A DNA stretch of 64,000 bases from Escallonia rubra (taxonomy: Eukaryota; Streptophyta; Magnoliopsida; Escalloniales; Escalloniaceae): assembly GCA_033065855.1 (NCBI GenBank), contig JAVXUO010002261.1, positions 124,001 to 188,000 of the forward strand. Direction: 5' to 3'. Both the position numbers and the translations under genes were made by a program. Positions 36,676 through 47,801 of the stretch are shown here, in pieces. The notes below the pieces were generated by a model. The model saw only the letters and a program-made list of their open reading frames with translations. It searched no databases and was not told the origin of the DNA. How positions within the stretch are numbered: the first letter of the stretch is position 1; the number at the start of each line of letters is the position of its first letter.

Positions 36676-39300
36676 TCTGTTTTGTTATCTTGTATGTACC
36701 ACTTATACTTTATAACAGCTTACTGTGATGGACTTATCCTAAGCCAACAATGCTGCACTTCCAGAAAAGACCCACCACAACAATAGAAAAAGATGTTCAG
36801 CAAGGCTATGTTGTTATATATATAGCCTGTGAAGATATATATCACTTAAAAGATAAGATCGTAACTTGAAGAAAGATATGGATAGGCCAAAATAAGGTTA
36901 ATGCATGGCTAACGTTTATCACTTATTTTCTTAATTGCTTACTGTCATGGATGACTTTCCTAAGTCAACCGTGTTGCACTTAGCCAATTCAAGCTCTCGC
37001 TAGAATACTAAGTCAACATTTTCCCTCGGGCTGGGCGACTATAAGAGCAATAAGGGAAAGGATAAGAGTTGAAAGAAAGCTTTTAGAACTTGGAGAATGC
37101 TTGTATACAAGGATGATTTCTATGTGCTAGATGTTTTGGCCAAGTGACGGCCTAAGCTATTTATAATACTTCACCTCTCAACGGACGGTGGAGATTCATT
37201 GTAATCCTATGATCTATATCTAGTGTCTAGAACATTCTCTAGCTATGTCTAGATATTTATATATTGTAGAATATCATTGTAATCCTACATTTCTAGACTT
37301 TTGTTCTACCTTTCTAGAATATCATTCTATGTCCAATAAGCATAGTGTAGAGAATTATGGAACATTCTGGAGCTGTCCAATCAGCGCCAACTCATGTCCT
37401 CGTAAATGCCCAATAAACGTCCAATAAGTGCCAAGTATGTCATGACATTTGAAGATGACTGAGAGTTTCTTATAATTGTACAATACTACTATTGGAATTT
37501 ATTTTGTTTTGGTTGATAAAATATGAGAACTGAATTGATACTCAAAAGATTACAAGCGGTTGTCATTGCCAGCTGTTTCGGCTTTACTTAGTAGTTCCAT
37601 GACGATATTCTTCATGTAAGCATTTAAGGATTACTAGTACAGAGCACGTTGATATAATTGAGAGTAATGTTTGAGGTGATATTATTATCTTTTTTCGATC
37701 AAAATAACGTAATTCAATTATATCCTTATTTATTTTGTGACTTATTTTAGAAGAAATGTATATTTGATGTTCGCAATTGTAATCACTTTAATATTTGAAA
37801 ATATTCTTTGTAAGCATCTGGATTGAAGAAATGTTTGATGGTGCTGAAAATAAAAGCAAATGGGGAAATTAAAAGAATGAATCTACGTCTTCATTTTTGT
37901 AATATGTTAAATTAGTTTATAGTTAAGATTTGTAATTTTCAAGACCAGGTACTTTATATTTCATCATTAAGAAATACAAAGTACTCCGTCTTCAACTACA
38001 ATAACCGAACATATTTTCAGTCCAAATTGACACCATATTTAAGTCTCGTTTTTATGCATATTTAACCCCTTTTTTTTTTGTATTTGTTTTTCCAACAATT
38101 TTTTGTTTCTTAATTTATTTTTCACATCTTTCAGTTTCTTTATTTTGTTTTTGTTTTTAGTTTTTCAATTAGTTAATTATTTTCTAACCTAAAAATGTAA
38201 GGAAAAAAAAATCACAGTTCTCATTAACCAGTTCAATATCTAATGTTTATTTCATTTTAAGCAAATTCAAAAGAGAATAATAAAGAAATTTCTTTGTTCT
38301 ATTTTTCTTTCTCATCACACTTTTCATTTTTCAATGTATAGATTCATTACCCAAAGTTCTTTTAATTTCATCAAAATATAAAAGGGAATAATAAAAGAAG
38401 GGTAAGAATGTAATTGACGTAATTAATAGAGGACATAATCGTTAAAAAATAATTTACGACATTCATACTTTTATAGGTAGTATAGATATAGATATAGATA
38501 TATCACACACACACACAAATATATTTTTTGCAACCACACATTTTGTTTTCCAATGTGTAAATCTAAGTTTAAATTAAATTTATGACATAATGTTCATTAA
38601 ACACATTACAAAAAAAATTAATTAGGGAATGGTAGGAGTGTCATTGGAATAACTAACGGAGGGAAAAACCGAAAATGATTACAAAATTAATAATTAATAA
38701 TAATATTTATGAAAGAGTATGATTATTATTGGAGTGATTAACGAAACATTTTGTTTCCCAATTTATAAATGTATGTTTAGATTAAATTTATGACATAATG
38801 TTCATTAAATGCATTACAAAAAAACTAATTAGAGAAGGGTAGGGTTGTTATTGAAATAACTAACGGAGGGCAAAACCTGAAATGATTACAAAATTAGTAA
38901 TCAATAATAGTATTTATGAAACGGTAGGATTGTTATTGGAGTGATTAATGAAGGACAAAAACATATTAAAATGATATGCAAGATTCATACTTTTATATGT
39001 AGTATAGATAAGCACATTTTGTCCCCTATCTGCAATAATATAAAGTAACAAAAGATAAAGGGAGAAAGATTTCATGACATCAAAACCTCATTTATTCGGT
39101 TTTGATATACGCAATACGGGCATGACACGCAAAAGCTGCTAGAGATCTGGCCTATTTCAATTGCAAGACTGTGGCCCTCTCAATACTACATTGATGCAAA
39201 TCGGCTAATATATATTAGAAGTCATAAACTATCGGTGTCACCTGATCTGTAATATCTTCGGTCTCCATCATCTGAGAAAGTAAAATTTCAAGTCATTAAG
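36676..39300. other. AT-rich intergenic region
   Basis: No gene recognised. 36990-37420 has LTR-like promoter features (TATTTATAATACTTCACC near 37160) but no paired repeat. 38479-38517 is a (GATATA)n/(CA)n microsatellite, and 38538-38955 is a tandem duplication. The rest is very AT-rich. Confidence 0.5.
38538..38955. repeat. Two-copy tandem repeat, about 208 bp
   Basis: ACATTTTGTTT...ATTTATGACATAATGTTCATTAAA... occurs at 38538 and again at 38746. The following words AACTAACGGAGGG and GATTACAAAATTA are in the same order in both copies. Non-coding and AT-rich. Confidence 0.65.
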
Positions 39301-39396
39301 TAATTTGATGTGAAAGAAATGGTGTTTTTGCCCATTTCATCACAGTTAATACACCATTTGCTTGTGCAATCATCCACTTATCACCGCAAAAGAGCA

Positions 39397-39762
39397 TTAC
39401 ATTCTGCCAATTATCACCGAAGAGGAAGGAGATAGTTTTAACTTTGGCATGGAAGAGACAAAGAAGTAATTTTGCTATTTGTTTGGTACAGAATATCGTT
39501 AAATCATGCAATTTGTTGTATCTATTTGGAGTTGCAAGTTGGAAAAATTTTGGCAGCAAAAAGGCTTGTAGGTTAATTTTCTTCTTCTGAGGTGCTTTTG
39601 CTTAATTGCAGTTTTTCTCGATTGACAAAATATACTTTTCAAAAGACGAAACAACCCAAAGTGACCCTAAATAATCGTATTCTGCATTCTTTAGCCCCCA
39701 CAAAAGCTGCTACCTCTTTGTGTACAAAGTCCACTACTGGTGCGCAATCAAGACGGGATCAT
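39397..39762 (+). repeat. Dispersed block R2 (partial)
   Basis: Matches 45266-45622, 59967-60298 and 28670-28995. It ends in AAGACGGGATCAT, the same word that flanks the RNase H insert at 45623-46311. Confidence 0.65.
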
Positions 39763-41415
39763 GGTCTGGAAGGATAAAAACAAAGAGAGCATCGGAGGAG
39801 CAAATGGAAGTGTGAAGCAAGGAGATGAAGGTGGCTTTGGAGGCATTGTAATAAACATCAGAGGAGAATGCATATTAATACCGTACCTATATCGGTCGGT
39901 ACGTACCGTTTTTGCCTTCTACTGGTACAGTACTCCTTATATTTTGTATCGGTCAAAATACCGCTATGTACCGGTTGTATGGGCTGGTACAGGTGATACC
40001 AGCCGAGAACTATATCCGGACCGAAATATTTTGTTTTGTACCAGTTCCTTAAAAAATGTGAAATAACAAATTTCGTTATATATTATTAATACTTAAAATT
40101 TAAAGTTTTCAATTAAGTGCGCTTGATAACGTTAAATCTTGAATCACTTAAAAAATTAATTCTTACAAAAAATAGACTAAAATTTTAAGTCAGGGTGGAC
40201 TTACTTAATGCTGATCATTTAATTTTAAGTGAGATGGTTAAAAATTATCTAACATATTATTACATAAAAAATAATTATCACCACGATGCCGCCTCAATTA
40301 ATTTGTTGGTAACACCGCTTCCACCACAACCATTATTTCTTTTTGCTACCACCACCACAATTACGACGACCTAGCCACTATCACCACCACCACCAACACG
40401 ACCACAAGGACACCGCCACCTCCACCACACCGTCGTTGTCGTCACCACATCCATTTCAACCAAAATCATCTGAATATCCACCACACTATAACCACTGTCA
40501 TGACCGTCATGTAGCGCCTATCGCTATTATCACAATTATCAGCACCACGACTTCACGCACCATTACCGCCACCATTGACACCTTTTCGCCACCGTCGCCA
40601 CCACCACCACTAATATTACTCCATCGTCACTGCCACCACACCAACACGATTTAGCCCCCCAAAAAAGTTATGAAGTACATAAACAAATGCATTATTTTGG
40701 TAAAATGAATAAATTTATAAATCAAAAAATTTCAGACATCTGCTTTTGGTTTACTAAAGAGGTTAATTTATTTTTCAGTAAAAATTCAGTAGTTTAAAGT
40801 TTTCAGTTTTACGGATTCAGCGCTTAACTTTTTCAGCACTTAAATTTCAGTTTTATCTTTTCTTTTATGTAAGATGAAAGCGTATGTACTGCTTTACACA
40901 CACATGCGCACAAAAAAAAAAGCTTATTCTTGAACCTGAAGATAATTTTATTGAATAAACAGCTTATTCTTACATAAGAATTTGCGAATGAGATCGTTGA
41001 AAAGGGGAATAATCTTAGAGGAGGTAATTCAATTGAATAAGTTATTTAGTTTATTTAAAAATAAACGTAATTCAAGCTCTATAGGACAACAGATGAGCTG
41101 TTAGCAAAAAATTATATATATTTTTTGTTAGTTAGCCAATGAATGAATATTACAAATGCATATTAATGATGAAAAAATTGAGACGTTACTGGTACGCACC
41201 ATTTTATGATAAAAACGGTACGCACTTCGATACGGTATTCATAATTATTTGAGAATGGCAGAGAGGCTTCATTGGCTACATCCCTAGGTGCAATGTACTA
41301 GAAGCAGAGCTCCATAGTATCCTTAATGAACTGAAATGGATTAGAGAGAAGGAACTGAAGGAGACAACCCTAGAAACAGATTCTGAAGAAGCTGAGAGTG
41401 ATACCATTAAAGTAA
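39763..41415 (+). pseudogene. RNase H-domain (RVT_3-like) relic, split by a transposon
   Basis: The first part (39763-39870) encodes NGSVKQGDEGGFGGIVINIRGE. After the 1.38-kb insertion the frame continues from 41258 as GFIGYIPRCNVLEAELHSIL.., then ETDSEEAES. This is the pattern of the plant reverse-transcriptase-like RNase H domain: D-G near the start, then E-A-E-L, then E-T-D-S. The second part is less damaged than the paralogue at 45796-46222. No upstream reverse transcriptase is visible, so it is a truncated relic of a LINE or of a domesticated RNase H gene. Confidence 0.6.
39871..41250. mobile_element. 1.38-kb transposon inserted in the RNase H relic
   Basis: Flanked by a 7-bp direct repeat GAGAATG (39864-39870 and 41251-41257), which is present once in the uninserted paralogue at 45.88 kb. 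The ends carry imperfect inverted words: AATACCGTACC near the left end, and TACGGTATT near the right end with GGTACGCAC inside it. There is a CAC/CCA-rich tract (about 40316-40655) and no transposase. The target size suggests a hAT- or MULE-type non-autonomous element. Confidence 0.7.
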
Positions 41416-42595
41416 TGAAGAGATTTTGTTTCTTTTGTTCCTGACACAGTCAAATTTTTGACATTCTCGTACTTTCCCACATTGTATCGGATTTCGTTTG
41501 CCCACTCAAACCATTTGGTGAAAATTCCAAGTTCAATCTTACAAATAAGAATTAATTTCTCTCATTGAACTCTCTAAGCATCATAAAAAAAACAAAAAAA
41601 AGATACAACCAATCAGAAGCATGCACCAATCTGTACATTTATAGTACCATCAGTTTCATTCAATTAAGTCCATAACATTGAACAGTTTCATCAGTTTCCT
41701 TTAAATGACAATTGTTTATCTCAAAGGCATGTCATATACCTCCTTAAAATTCACTTAAATCGCCATGTCACGTTCCACCTTGAAGTTCACTTCAACCTCC
41801 ATGTTACATTCCTTTTTGAATTCACTTCAATAATCATGTTGCATTCCTCCTTGAAATTCTTCAAAGAAGTGAACAAATCCTGTAATAATTAATCAAGTAC
41901 TTACCATTTAGTAAGAAGTTCTTGATGAATTCATAGCATTTCAACAAACCATTGAAGATTTGAACATGAATATAAAACCAAATCAACATTTTAACTTACC
42001 AAATCACTGCTTTCCTCCACTACTCACCCAATCTCTACTTTAACTTGTCAAATCATTGAGACGGATCTCCTAGGCGAAGACGCTAATGCCACCCACAATG
42101 TGGTGCAATGCCTTGGGTAGATGGACGATGAAAGAGACATGGGTCGGTAGAGATAGAATCGATTGGTGAAGGGAAATAAGGAACTGCTAAGGCCGCGGAT
42201 TTCAGAAGGCGTATGTCGCCGGTGATAGAGCTAGTTCGGACGCGGGAGGATCCAGCTATGGTGGATCTACATTCCTCTGGGTAGCAGGTACAAAGGAGAA
42301 TATAAGAGGATAGAGACGTGGTTAAAGTCATGTATTTTCTGTAACTCTTTCCATTTCTTATCACAAGTTTACCAATTTAGGATAGTTGACCTGGGCGGGC
42401 TCTTCAAAAGTTTCACCAAAAATTAAATTTAAACTTTTTAAGCTTCAATAGTAACCACGGTTTACCATCACAATTTTATTGTCTGGTAACCTCAACAGAT
42501 GATGTAATCGGCTAGTTGTTGTAAAATTTATGATAGTTTAACACTATGTAAGTAAATGACGTGTTGCTCCACGATTACCAAATATTTTCTTGTAC
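41416..42595. other. Intergenic with short minisatellite
   Basis: No gene recognised. A minisatellite lies at 41725-41869. A 93-codon minus-strand frame at 42083-42364 has no recognisable features and is not supported as a gene. Confidence 0.5.
41725..41869. repeat. Minisatellite, period about 36 bp, three to four copies
   Basis: Units of the form TTCACTTCAA..CCATGTTACATTCCTCCTTG follow one another with substitutions and small length changes. Confidence 0.6.
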
Positions 42596-42800
42596 TTTAG
42601 AATACTCAAATTTGCACACCTAACGTTAAAAATGTGTCAAATCAATACCTAATATTTGTTTTAATTACTGCATTTACAAAATGCATGGGGTCAAGTTCCT
42701 ATGCTCCTTTTTAACTTCTTGCTCCTTCCAGTTTTAGTCAATCGTTTCAGTCCGCCCCCATTCACCTCATTTTTTGAAAAACTCACAAGTTCTCCACTTC

Positions 42801-42920
42801 ATGCCGCCGTCGCCGGTTGTCAGCCGGAAAACCAGGTCCAACGGAAGGGCTAGCTTGACCTTGACCGCCATGGACCAAGTCGACGCCAAACTTGCCGGAT
42901 CTCCTAATTCCAAACAGGCA

Positions 42921-42922
<2 letters not shown>
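42801..42922 (+). other. Exon-like conserved segment upstream of F-box 1
   Basis: From the ATG at 42801 a frame of about 40 codons (begins MPPSPVVSRKTRSNGRA) runs into the microsatellite. The duplicate at 56603 keeps the frame (MPPSPVVHRKIGSNGRT). The segment is C/G-rich, unlike its surroundings. It may be a first exon, part of the leader, or a captured fragment. No match was recognised. Confidence 0.35.

Positions 42923-42982
<60 letters not shown>
42923..42982. repeat. Compound (CT)n(CA)n microsatellite
   Basis: A pure run of CT dinucleotides followed by CA dinucleotides. At the matching place in the duplicate (about 56720-56750) both tracts are far shorter and interrupted by ATCA. Confidence 0.9.
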
Positions 42983-42983
<1 letters not shown>

Positions 42984-43591
42984 GTTTTATATGTTCTTTT
43001 AGTTTTATATGGCTGCTGAAAGCTAATCCTGAAATTTCTTTGAGTATCCTGAAGATTCAATTTTTAAACAATTAGGATGATAATGGTTTTATACTAGTAG
43101 CTGAAAGATACAATATCTAGGCAGAAAAACACTTCTTTAAATGCGTCATGATCCATAGGGTATAGAGAAATGGTGGGTTGTCCCCACAACATTTAATTCA
43201 CATTCTACTTTTCAAGAACTAATCCACGACAGATGGACAGAATGTTCATCTTCATTGGGATTACCCGGACGGAGACTACACAAGGTACGTCATATTAGCA
43301 TGTCGGAGCAAGTCTCTAAAGTCTAACGTGCCACAGAAATTGCGTGACGCCCAAAGTTTGTATTTAGAGACCCATTTTTTATGCAGTTAATTATAGGTAA
43401 CCTGAAATTTTAAAATGTTTGATAAGGTTCAGACAAACACGTCTACAATTTGAGGCTCATGGTCTAAGTTTGTAGTTTTTGGTATGTTACAATGACACTT
43501 CGTATGCTCTATGAAATCTTGTGAAACGTTCTGTATCCCGCTGCTTTTATCTTCTGTATTTTTGAAGCTGCAGGTGGTTGGAGGCAGTCAT

Positions 43592-44707
43592 ATGTCTATG
43601 AACTGTAACTTAAATGGTTGTTCTACTAGAAAGAAGTCAAAGAGGACAAGAAAAACAAAAGCCGGGTTACCTATTCTTCCCGAAGAAGTCATATTCAATA
43701 TCCTTCTTTGTCTTCCTGCCGAGGTTATTTATGATGTAATGAGGTGCGTCTGTCGGGAATGGTATAATATCATCCGTGACTCCAATTTCATTAATGCACA
43801 CCTTCTCCGGTCAACATCTGGCCTCCTTATCCATAACTTCAGATTTCCAGAGCTTGCCCATTTTGTGGAGATGAAGGACTCTGATGTTACGGTAACAGAA
43901 GAAAGATATCCGCTTCGTATATCACTTTGCGCTACTTGTAATGGTTTAGTCTTGTATCTTGATCGCTTGATTGTGATTCATCTCTATGTTGCGAATTTTG
44001 TTACAAAGCAACAAATGCTCCTCCCAATTGTAACTTATTGCGATCCCATATTTTTTAGTTTGGCATATTCTGCATCTACCAGGGAATATAAAGTGGTTCA
44101 CACCTACACAGACATAAATGGAAATTTCTGCTTCGAAATACTTACTGTGGGTGTTGATAAGGCATGGAGACCGGTCAGGACTGAACATTTGTGTTGCGCA
44201 AACTTGAGAACCCTTTGCTCCATCTCAGCTTGTATCGGAAAGTTTATGTATTGGGCTGGGGGGAGTTCACTTTGCATTCTATCACTGGATGTGGAAACTG
44301 AGATGATTTCCCTGCTTCCTATTCCAAAAGGTTGCAATGTTCGAAAAAATTTAATAGCTATGGGAAATTTTCTGTGCATGACGACTGTTCTCAGTGAACT
44401 GTCATGGGACATTTGGCTGTTGCTAGATGTACACACAGGAGAATGGACAAAATTGCATACCATTGACCTAGAAGATCACAGGAACATGTTTGAGCGCATG
44501 CTTGATCCAGATAAGTTGCCTCTGCACCCGGTCGCCTCGCTGAACAATGGGGAGCTGTTGATCTTCAGTGGCAAGTGGCCTTCAAGGAATCGCATTAGTT
44601 ATAATGTCAAGACGGGAAAAATTCGTCCACTTCTATCCTGCCATCCTTATGGTTCAAATGTTTACCTGCCCCATATCCACAGCTTGGTTTCATTGAAGTT
44701 ATGCTAG
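43592..44707 (+). CDS. F-box protein with F-box-associated domain, copy 1
   Basis: Putative substrate receptor of an SCF (SKP1-cullin-F-box) ubiquitin ligase; target unknown. The product is 371 aa: a basic N-terminus (KKSKRTRKTK, about residues 14-23), an F-box (about 26-70, LPILPEEVIFNILLCLPAEV...CVCREWYNIIRDSNF) and then an F-box-associated (type 3-like) beta-propeller-like region to the C-terminus (CNGLVLYLD, ...REYKVVH, ...WAGGSSLCILSLDVETE, ...LSWDIWLLLDVHTGEWTKLH). The ATG at 43592 is preferred over the upstream in-frame ATG at 43511. In copy 2 the sequence between them is interrupted by extra bases, and GCTGCAG just before the start looks like a splice acceptor. So a leader intron is likely. 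Confidence 0.85.
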   Translation: MSMNCNLNGCSTRKKSKRTRKTKAGLPILPEEVIFNILLCLPAEVIYDVMRCVCREWYNIIRDSNFINAHLLRSTSGLLIHNFRFPELAHFVEMKDSDVTVTEERYPLRISLCATCNGLVLYLDRLIVIHLYVANFVTKQQMLLPIVTYCDPIFFSLAYSASTREYKVVHTYTDINGNFCFEILTVGVDKAWRPVRTEHLCCANLRTLCSISACIGKFMYWAGGSSLCILSLDVETEMISLLPIPKGCNVRKNLIAMGNFLCMTTVLSELSWDIWLLLDVHTGEWTKLHTIDLEDHRNMFERMLDPDKLPLHPVASLNNGELLIFSGKWPSRNRISYNVKTGKIRPLLSCHPYGSNVYLPHIHSLVSLKLC

Positions 44708-45622
44708 TTCACTCCTCTTGTCCTTTTGTCTTATGCTTAATGTTAAGGTATGCCTATCTTTTTGCTGAGATTGTTTTCTTTTGTTCAATGCGATGAAGGC
44801 TATCATCATAGATTTTATTGAAATCAAAAGGCTAAAAAGTTGTGAAGTAACAGACGGTTCCTTTCTTGTGTTTGTCTCTTATAGCTGTGAGCTTGGGGTT
44901 CTTCTACTATATGTACTAGTTGAAGGTTCTTCGTTTTTACAGCTTGAGGATTCTAAAGAAGTGGTTCTGCAATGCTTTTCAAATGGTCCAAAACTCAAGT
45001 TCAATGGTAGAGTGCATTTATAACTAGTCGGTATGTAACTGCTGGAAAATGTTTGATATATCAGAATTGTTCGTTTCACAACACCAGATTGCGATATTAA
45101 ACTAAACCACGAAAAACGGGTGCCTGGAAGCGTGCACAGAGAATGTGTATGCATGTTTTCTGGCCATGTATATGACAGAATCTAAGACAACCGTGCGAGA
45201 GGTCAACTAGCTAAGTGGAATTATAATTGAATGTGCACAATGTGTATGAGGATATTAAAGAGCGTTATATTCTGCCAATTATCACCTGAGAGGAAGGAGA
45301 TAGTTTTTAACTTTGGTGTGGAAGTGACAGAGAAGTAATTTTTCTGTTCGTTTGGTACATAATCTCGTTAAATCGTGCAATTTGGTGTATCTAATTGGAG
45401 TTGCAAGTTGGAAAAACTTTGGCAGCAACATGGGTTGTAGGTTAATTTTCTTCTGTTGAGCTGCTTTTGCTAATGCAGTTTTTTGCGATTGACAGTTACT
45501 TTTTAGAAGACGAAACAACCCAAAGTGACCCTAAATAATCGTATTCTGCATTCGTTAGTCTCCACAAAAGTACCTCTTCGTGTACAAAGTCCACTATCAG
45601 TGCGCAATCAAGACAGGATCAT

Positions 45623-46311
45623 GGTCTGGAAGGATAAAAACAAAGAGAGCATCGAAGGAGCAGACATTAATGAAGACATATCCTGGAAGAATACACTGGA
45701 GCATGCAAAAGAAATGATGGCAGGATTTGTTAAAGGGAGTTACCAAAGGGCTAACGTACCTAAACTAGTATCACGGTCTTTCTCCTCTGCAGGAAAAACT
45801 GAGGATTAACAGAGATGGAAGTGTGAAGCAAGGAGATGGAGGTGGCTTTAGAAGCATCATAAGAAACGGCAGAGGAGAATGGCATGGAGGCTTCATTGGT
45901 TACATCCCTTGGTGCAATGTACTGGAAGCAGAGCTCCATGGAATCCTTAATGGATTACAGAGAAAGGACTGAAGGAGAGACAACCTTAAAGAAACACATT
46001 CTGAAAGAGCACAGGAACTTATCACAGCAGAGCTCAATCCTGTGCACCCACTTGCAAACATGATTACTGGATTGCAGATTTGTGCTGAGGAATACGGATA
46101 CAAGTATTACACATGTGCTGAGAGAAGGAAATTGATGCGCTGATTTTCTAGCAAACACGGGAGCCAACCAAAAGGAGAGCTACAAATTCTGGATCGACTA
46201 CCAATGGGACTGGAAAGAATGATGCGAAATGATGTTGATGGAGTTGGCGCAATGCGCCTTGTGCCTGTTTTAGTAGTTTTATTTATTCCTCTGCACCAAA
46301 ATAAATAAATA
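45623..46311 (+). mobile_element. Retroposed (LINE-like) insert with RNase H domain and A-rich tail
   Basis: Flanked by a 13-bp direct repeat: AAGACAGGATCAT (45610-45622) and AAGACGGGATCAT (46312-46324), one mismatch. The insert ends in an A-rich tail, AAAATAAATAAATAAA, directly before the right repeat. The homologous block at 28990 has a single, uninterrupted version of the target. Target duplication plus A-rich tail points to target-primed reverse transcription. Confidence 0.7.
45796..46222 (+). pseudogene. RNase H-domain (RVT_3-like) relic
   Basis: Encodes KLRINRDGSVKQGDGGGF, then EWHGGFIGYIPWCNVLEAEL, then after a stop and frame changes HPLANMITGLQICAE and finally DFLANTGANQKESYKFWI. This is the order of the plant RNase H-like domain (D-G, E-A-E-L, then ..DFLAN). 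It carries a premature stop in ..LQRKD* near 45974 and frameshifts. Paralogue of 39763-41415. Confidence 0.65.
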
Positions 46312-46565
46312 AAGACGGGATCATCGTATGAATCATTGATTAAGTACCACTATAACATTGTTGATGGCTTCACTAGTGCCATCAACAATTTTCAAAGAAA
46401 AAGACTCGTAAATATGACACAGGGAGACAATTCAATAATGAGCTGAGCCTCTGAAAGAATAGCACCAAGCTCGCTGGGAAGCTAGGCTACTACCGGTAGA
46501 AGCCAGTACCCCACTGCAAATAGAAGACTGGATCCTGTATCAGCAATTTTATTTACTGATTATAA

Positions 46566-47317
46566 AATTGATGTGAGTTTGGTTGTATTTGAAAATTGAA
46601 TCTGAGTATAAGAGTGAAAGTTCTCTTGTAACTTCTTCACATTATAGTGCGAGACTTCTCAAAGTCTTTCGTGTGAACGTAGGCAAGAGGCCGAACCACG
46701 TCAAAATCTGTGTCAGTATTTTATGTGTGAGAACTTTTATATTTTCTTCCTTTCTTGTTGTGATAGTTGTACTTATTTTAGGGACTTAAATCCCAACGCA
46801 TCTTCCTTTGACGTATACAAAACAATTACAAACGGAAGCACCTATCAATGTTCCTTTTCTGGTATATCTCCCTGCATGTATACTACTAATGAATGTATAG
46901 GTTATCTAGCTAAGTTAAGCTAATTTTAACTACAGCTTTCAAAATTGTCTCCGCATGACATATATTGTTGGACACATTTTTTAGCAGATTAAACTTTTAG
47001 AACAGATAATACTTAATAGCAACAAAGTTCAGCATATAAAAAAATGATGTCAAAATTTATGCGTCTTGCCCTGCACAATATGTGTAGTAGCTTGAATGTT
47101 TGATTCCACATTTCATGCTTAAAAAAAATAGAAAAAAAGAGTAAGAGTTTCCCATTTCTAACTCAAAATTTTTGTTTACGTCCTTCCATATATATTCATC
47201 ATTTCATGTGTTTATTCGTAAAAAAAAAAAAAAATCAAAGATTTTGGTAGAATAATATTTTCATTCATACTCTTTACATTGTGTGTACATGTATATATAC
47301 TAATAGAGCAACCAATC
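46566..47317. other. AT-rich spacer before the array
   Basis: No gene recognised. A-runs near 47130 and 47220. The last part (about 47250-47317) has LTR-like promoter words on the minus strand (TATATATACATGTACAC). Confidence 0.45.
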
Positions 47318-47463
47318 TAGATCCTACAATCACTCCAGATCCTATAATCAAACATACAATTATCCCTATAATTAAGTAGACAATTATCCCTATAATTAAG
47401 CAGTCGTTATCAGTTGGCTGATATTCTCACTAAAACAGTTTTCATGCAAATACTACCTGATGT
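47318..47463. repeat. Copia/LTR-like remnant at the left edge of the array
   Basis: Contains a short direct duplication (CAATTATCCCTATAATTAAG, twice, near 47358 and 47382) and, on the plus strand, a frame reading YQLADILTKT. That resembles the (H/Q)QLADILTK motif near the end of Ty1-copia polyproteins. The whole segment recurs inverted at about 61062-61229. Confidence 0.45.
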
Positions 47464-47801
47464 CGTTGGGCGGTGTTGCGGCGGCGGGGCCGCCGTCGTA
47501 CTTTGAACACTCTCAGGTTCCCGCCACCAGTTAATTCTAGGCGCCTGTTTACATTGAGCGCCTTAAGTAAACTGTTGCCGAATTGCATCATGTGCTTCCT
47601 CAGCTCCTTTCGAAACTGCGGACTGTCCAATCCACAATGCCGGAGCTGATCGTAGTTGTACGGATGGTGGTTCATTTTCCAGTTGACTTCTCTCATCTCC
47701 CTTAACCACTCGGCTTATTATCCCTGTGTCGCATTTGCCTCCACGAACTCCGACTCATCTTGGCCGGTACGGTCAAGCCGAAGTCGACCGGCCGTAGGCA
47801 T
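47464..47801 (-). pseudogene. Repeat-ORF family, array unit U1
   Basis: Starts MPTAGRL at 47801. A double stop (TAATAA in place of GAAGAAGCC) interrupts the N-terminal part. This unit alone in the array reads REVNWKMNHHPYNYDQLRH in one frame, joining the two frames that are separate in the other units. The diverged copies at 32.4 and 36.5 kb read the same way (REVNQKMSHHPYKY). That suggests the joined frame is ancestral and the others carry a 1-base insertion. The C-terminal end is cut off by the array edge. Confidence 0.55.

Larger units (their letters stand above)
42600..46565. repeat. Segmental duplication block 1 (F-box locus 1)
   Basis: Homologous to 56375-60337. Homology starts abruptly near 42600 (ACTCAAATTTGCA) and covers the upstream region, the F-box gene and the downstream repeat. 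Block 1 lacks about 800 bp found at 57000-57810 in block 2, but has about 70 bp less and a long (CT)n(CA)n tract in the upstream part. The F-box start codons are 14,708 bp apart. Confidence 0.85.
44870..46565 (+). repeat. Dispersed block R3, with RNase H insert
   Basis: Same repeat as R1 (28320-29350) and R4 (59575-60337). Here the block is interrupted by the 689-bp insert at 45623-46311, after which the R1-like sequence resumes (GACGGGATCATCGTATGAATC...AGCACCAAGCTCGCTGGG). Confidence 0.75.

Noticed and set aside
40343..40654. 103-codon His/Pro/Thr-rich frame
   Set aside because: Produced by the CAC/CCA-rich tract inside the 1.38-kb transposon.
42083..42364. 93-codon minus-strand frame
   Set aside because: No recognisable motif, no duplicate, no splice or promoter support.
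43511..43591. N-terminal extension of F-box protein 1
   Set aside because: In the duplicate the same stretch is interrupted by extra bases, and a splice-acceptor-like GCTGCAG follows. The conserved frame starts at the ATG at 43592.
39296..45518. Antisense frames shared by blocks R2 and R3 (MLLPKFFQLATP...)
   Set aside because: They overlap the dispersed repeat. Frame lengths differ between copies and no domain is recognisable.
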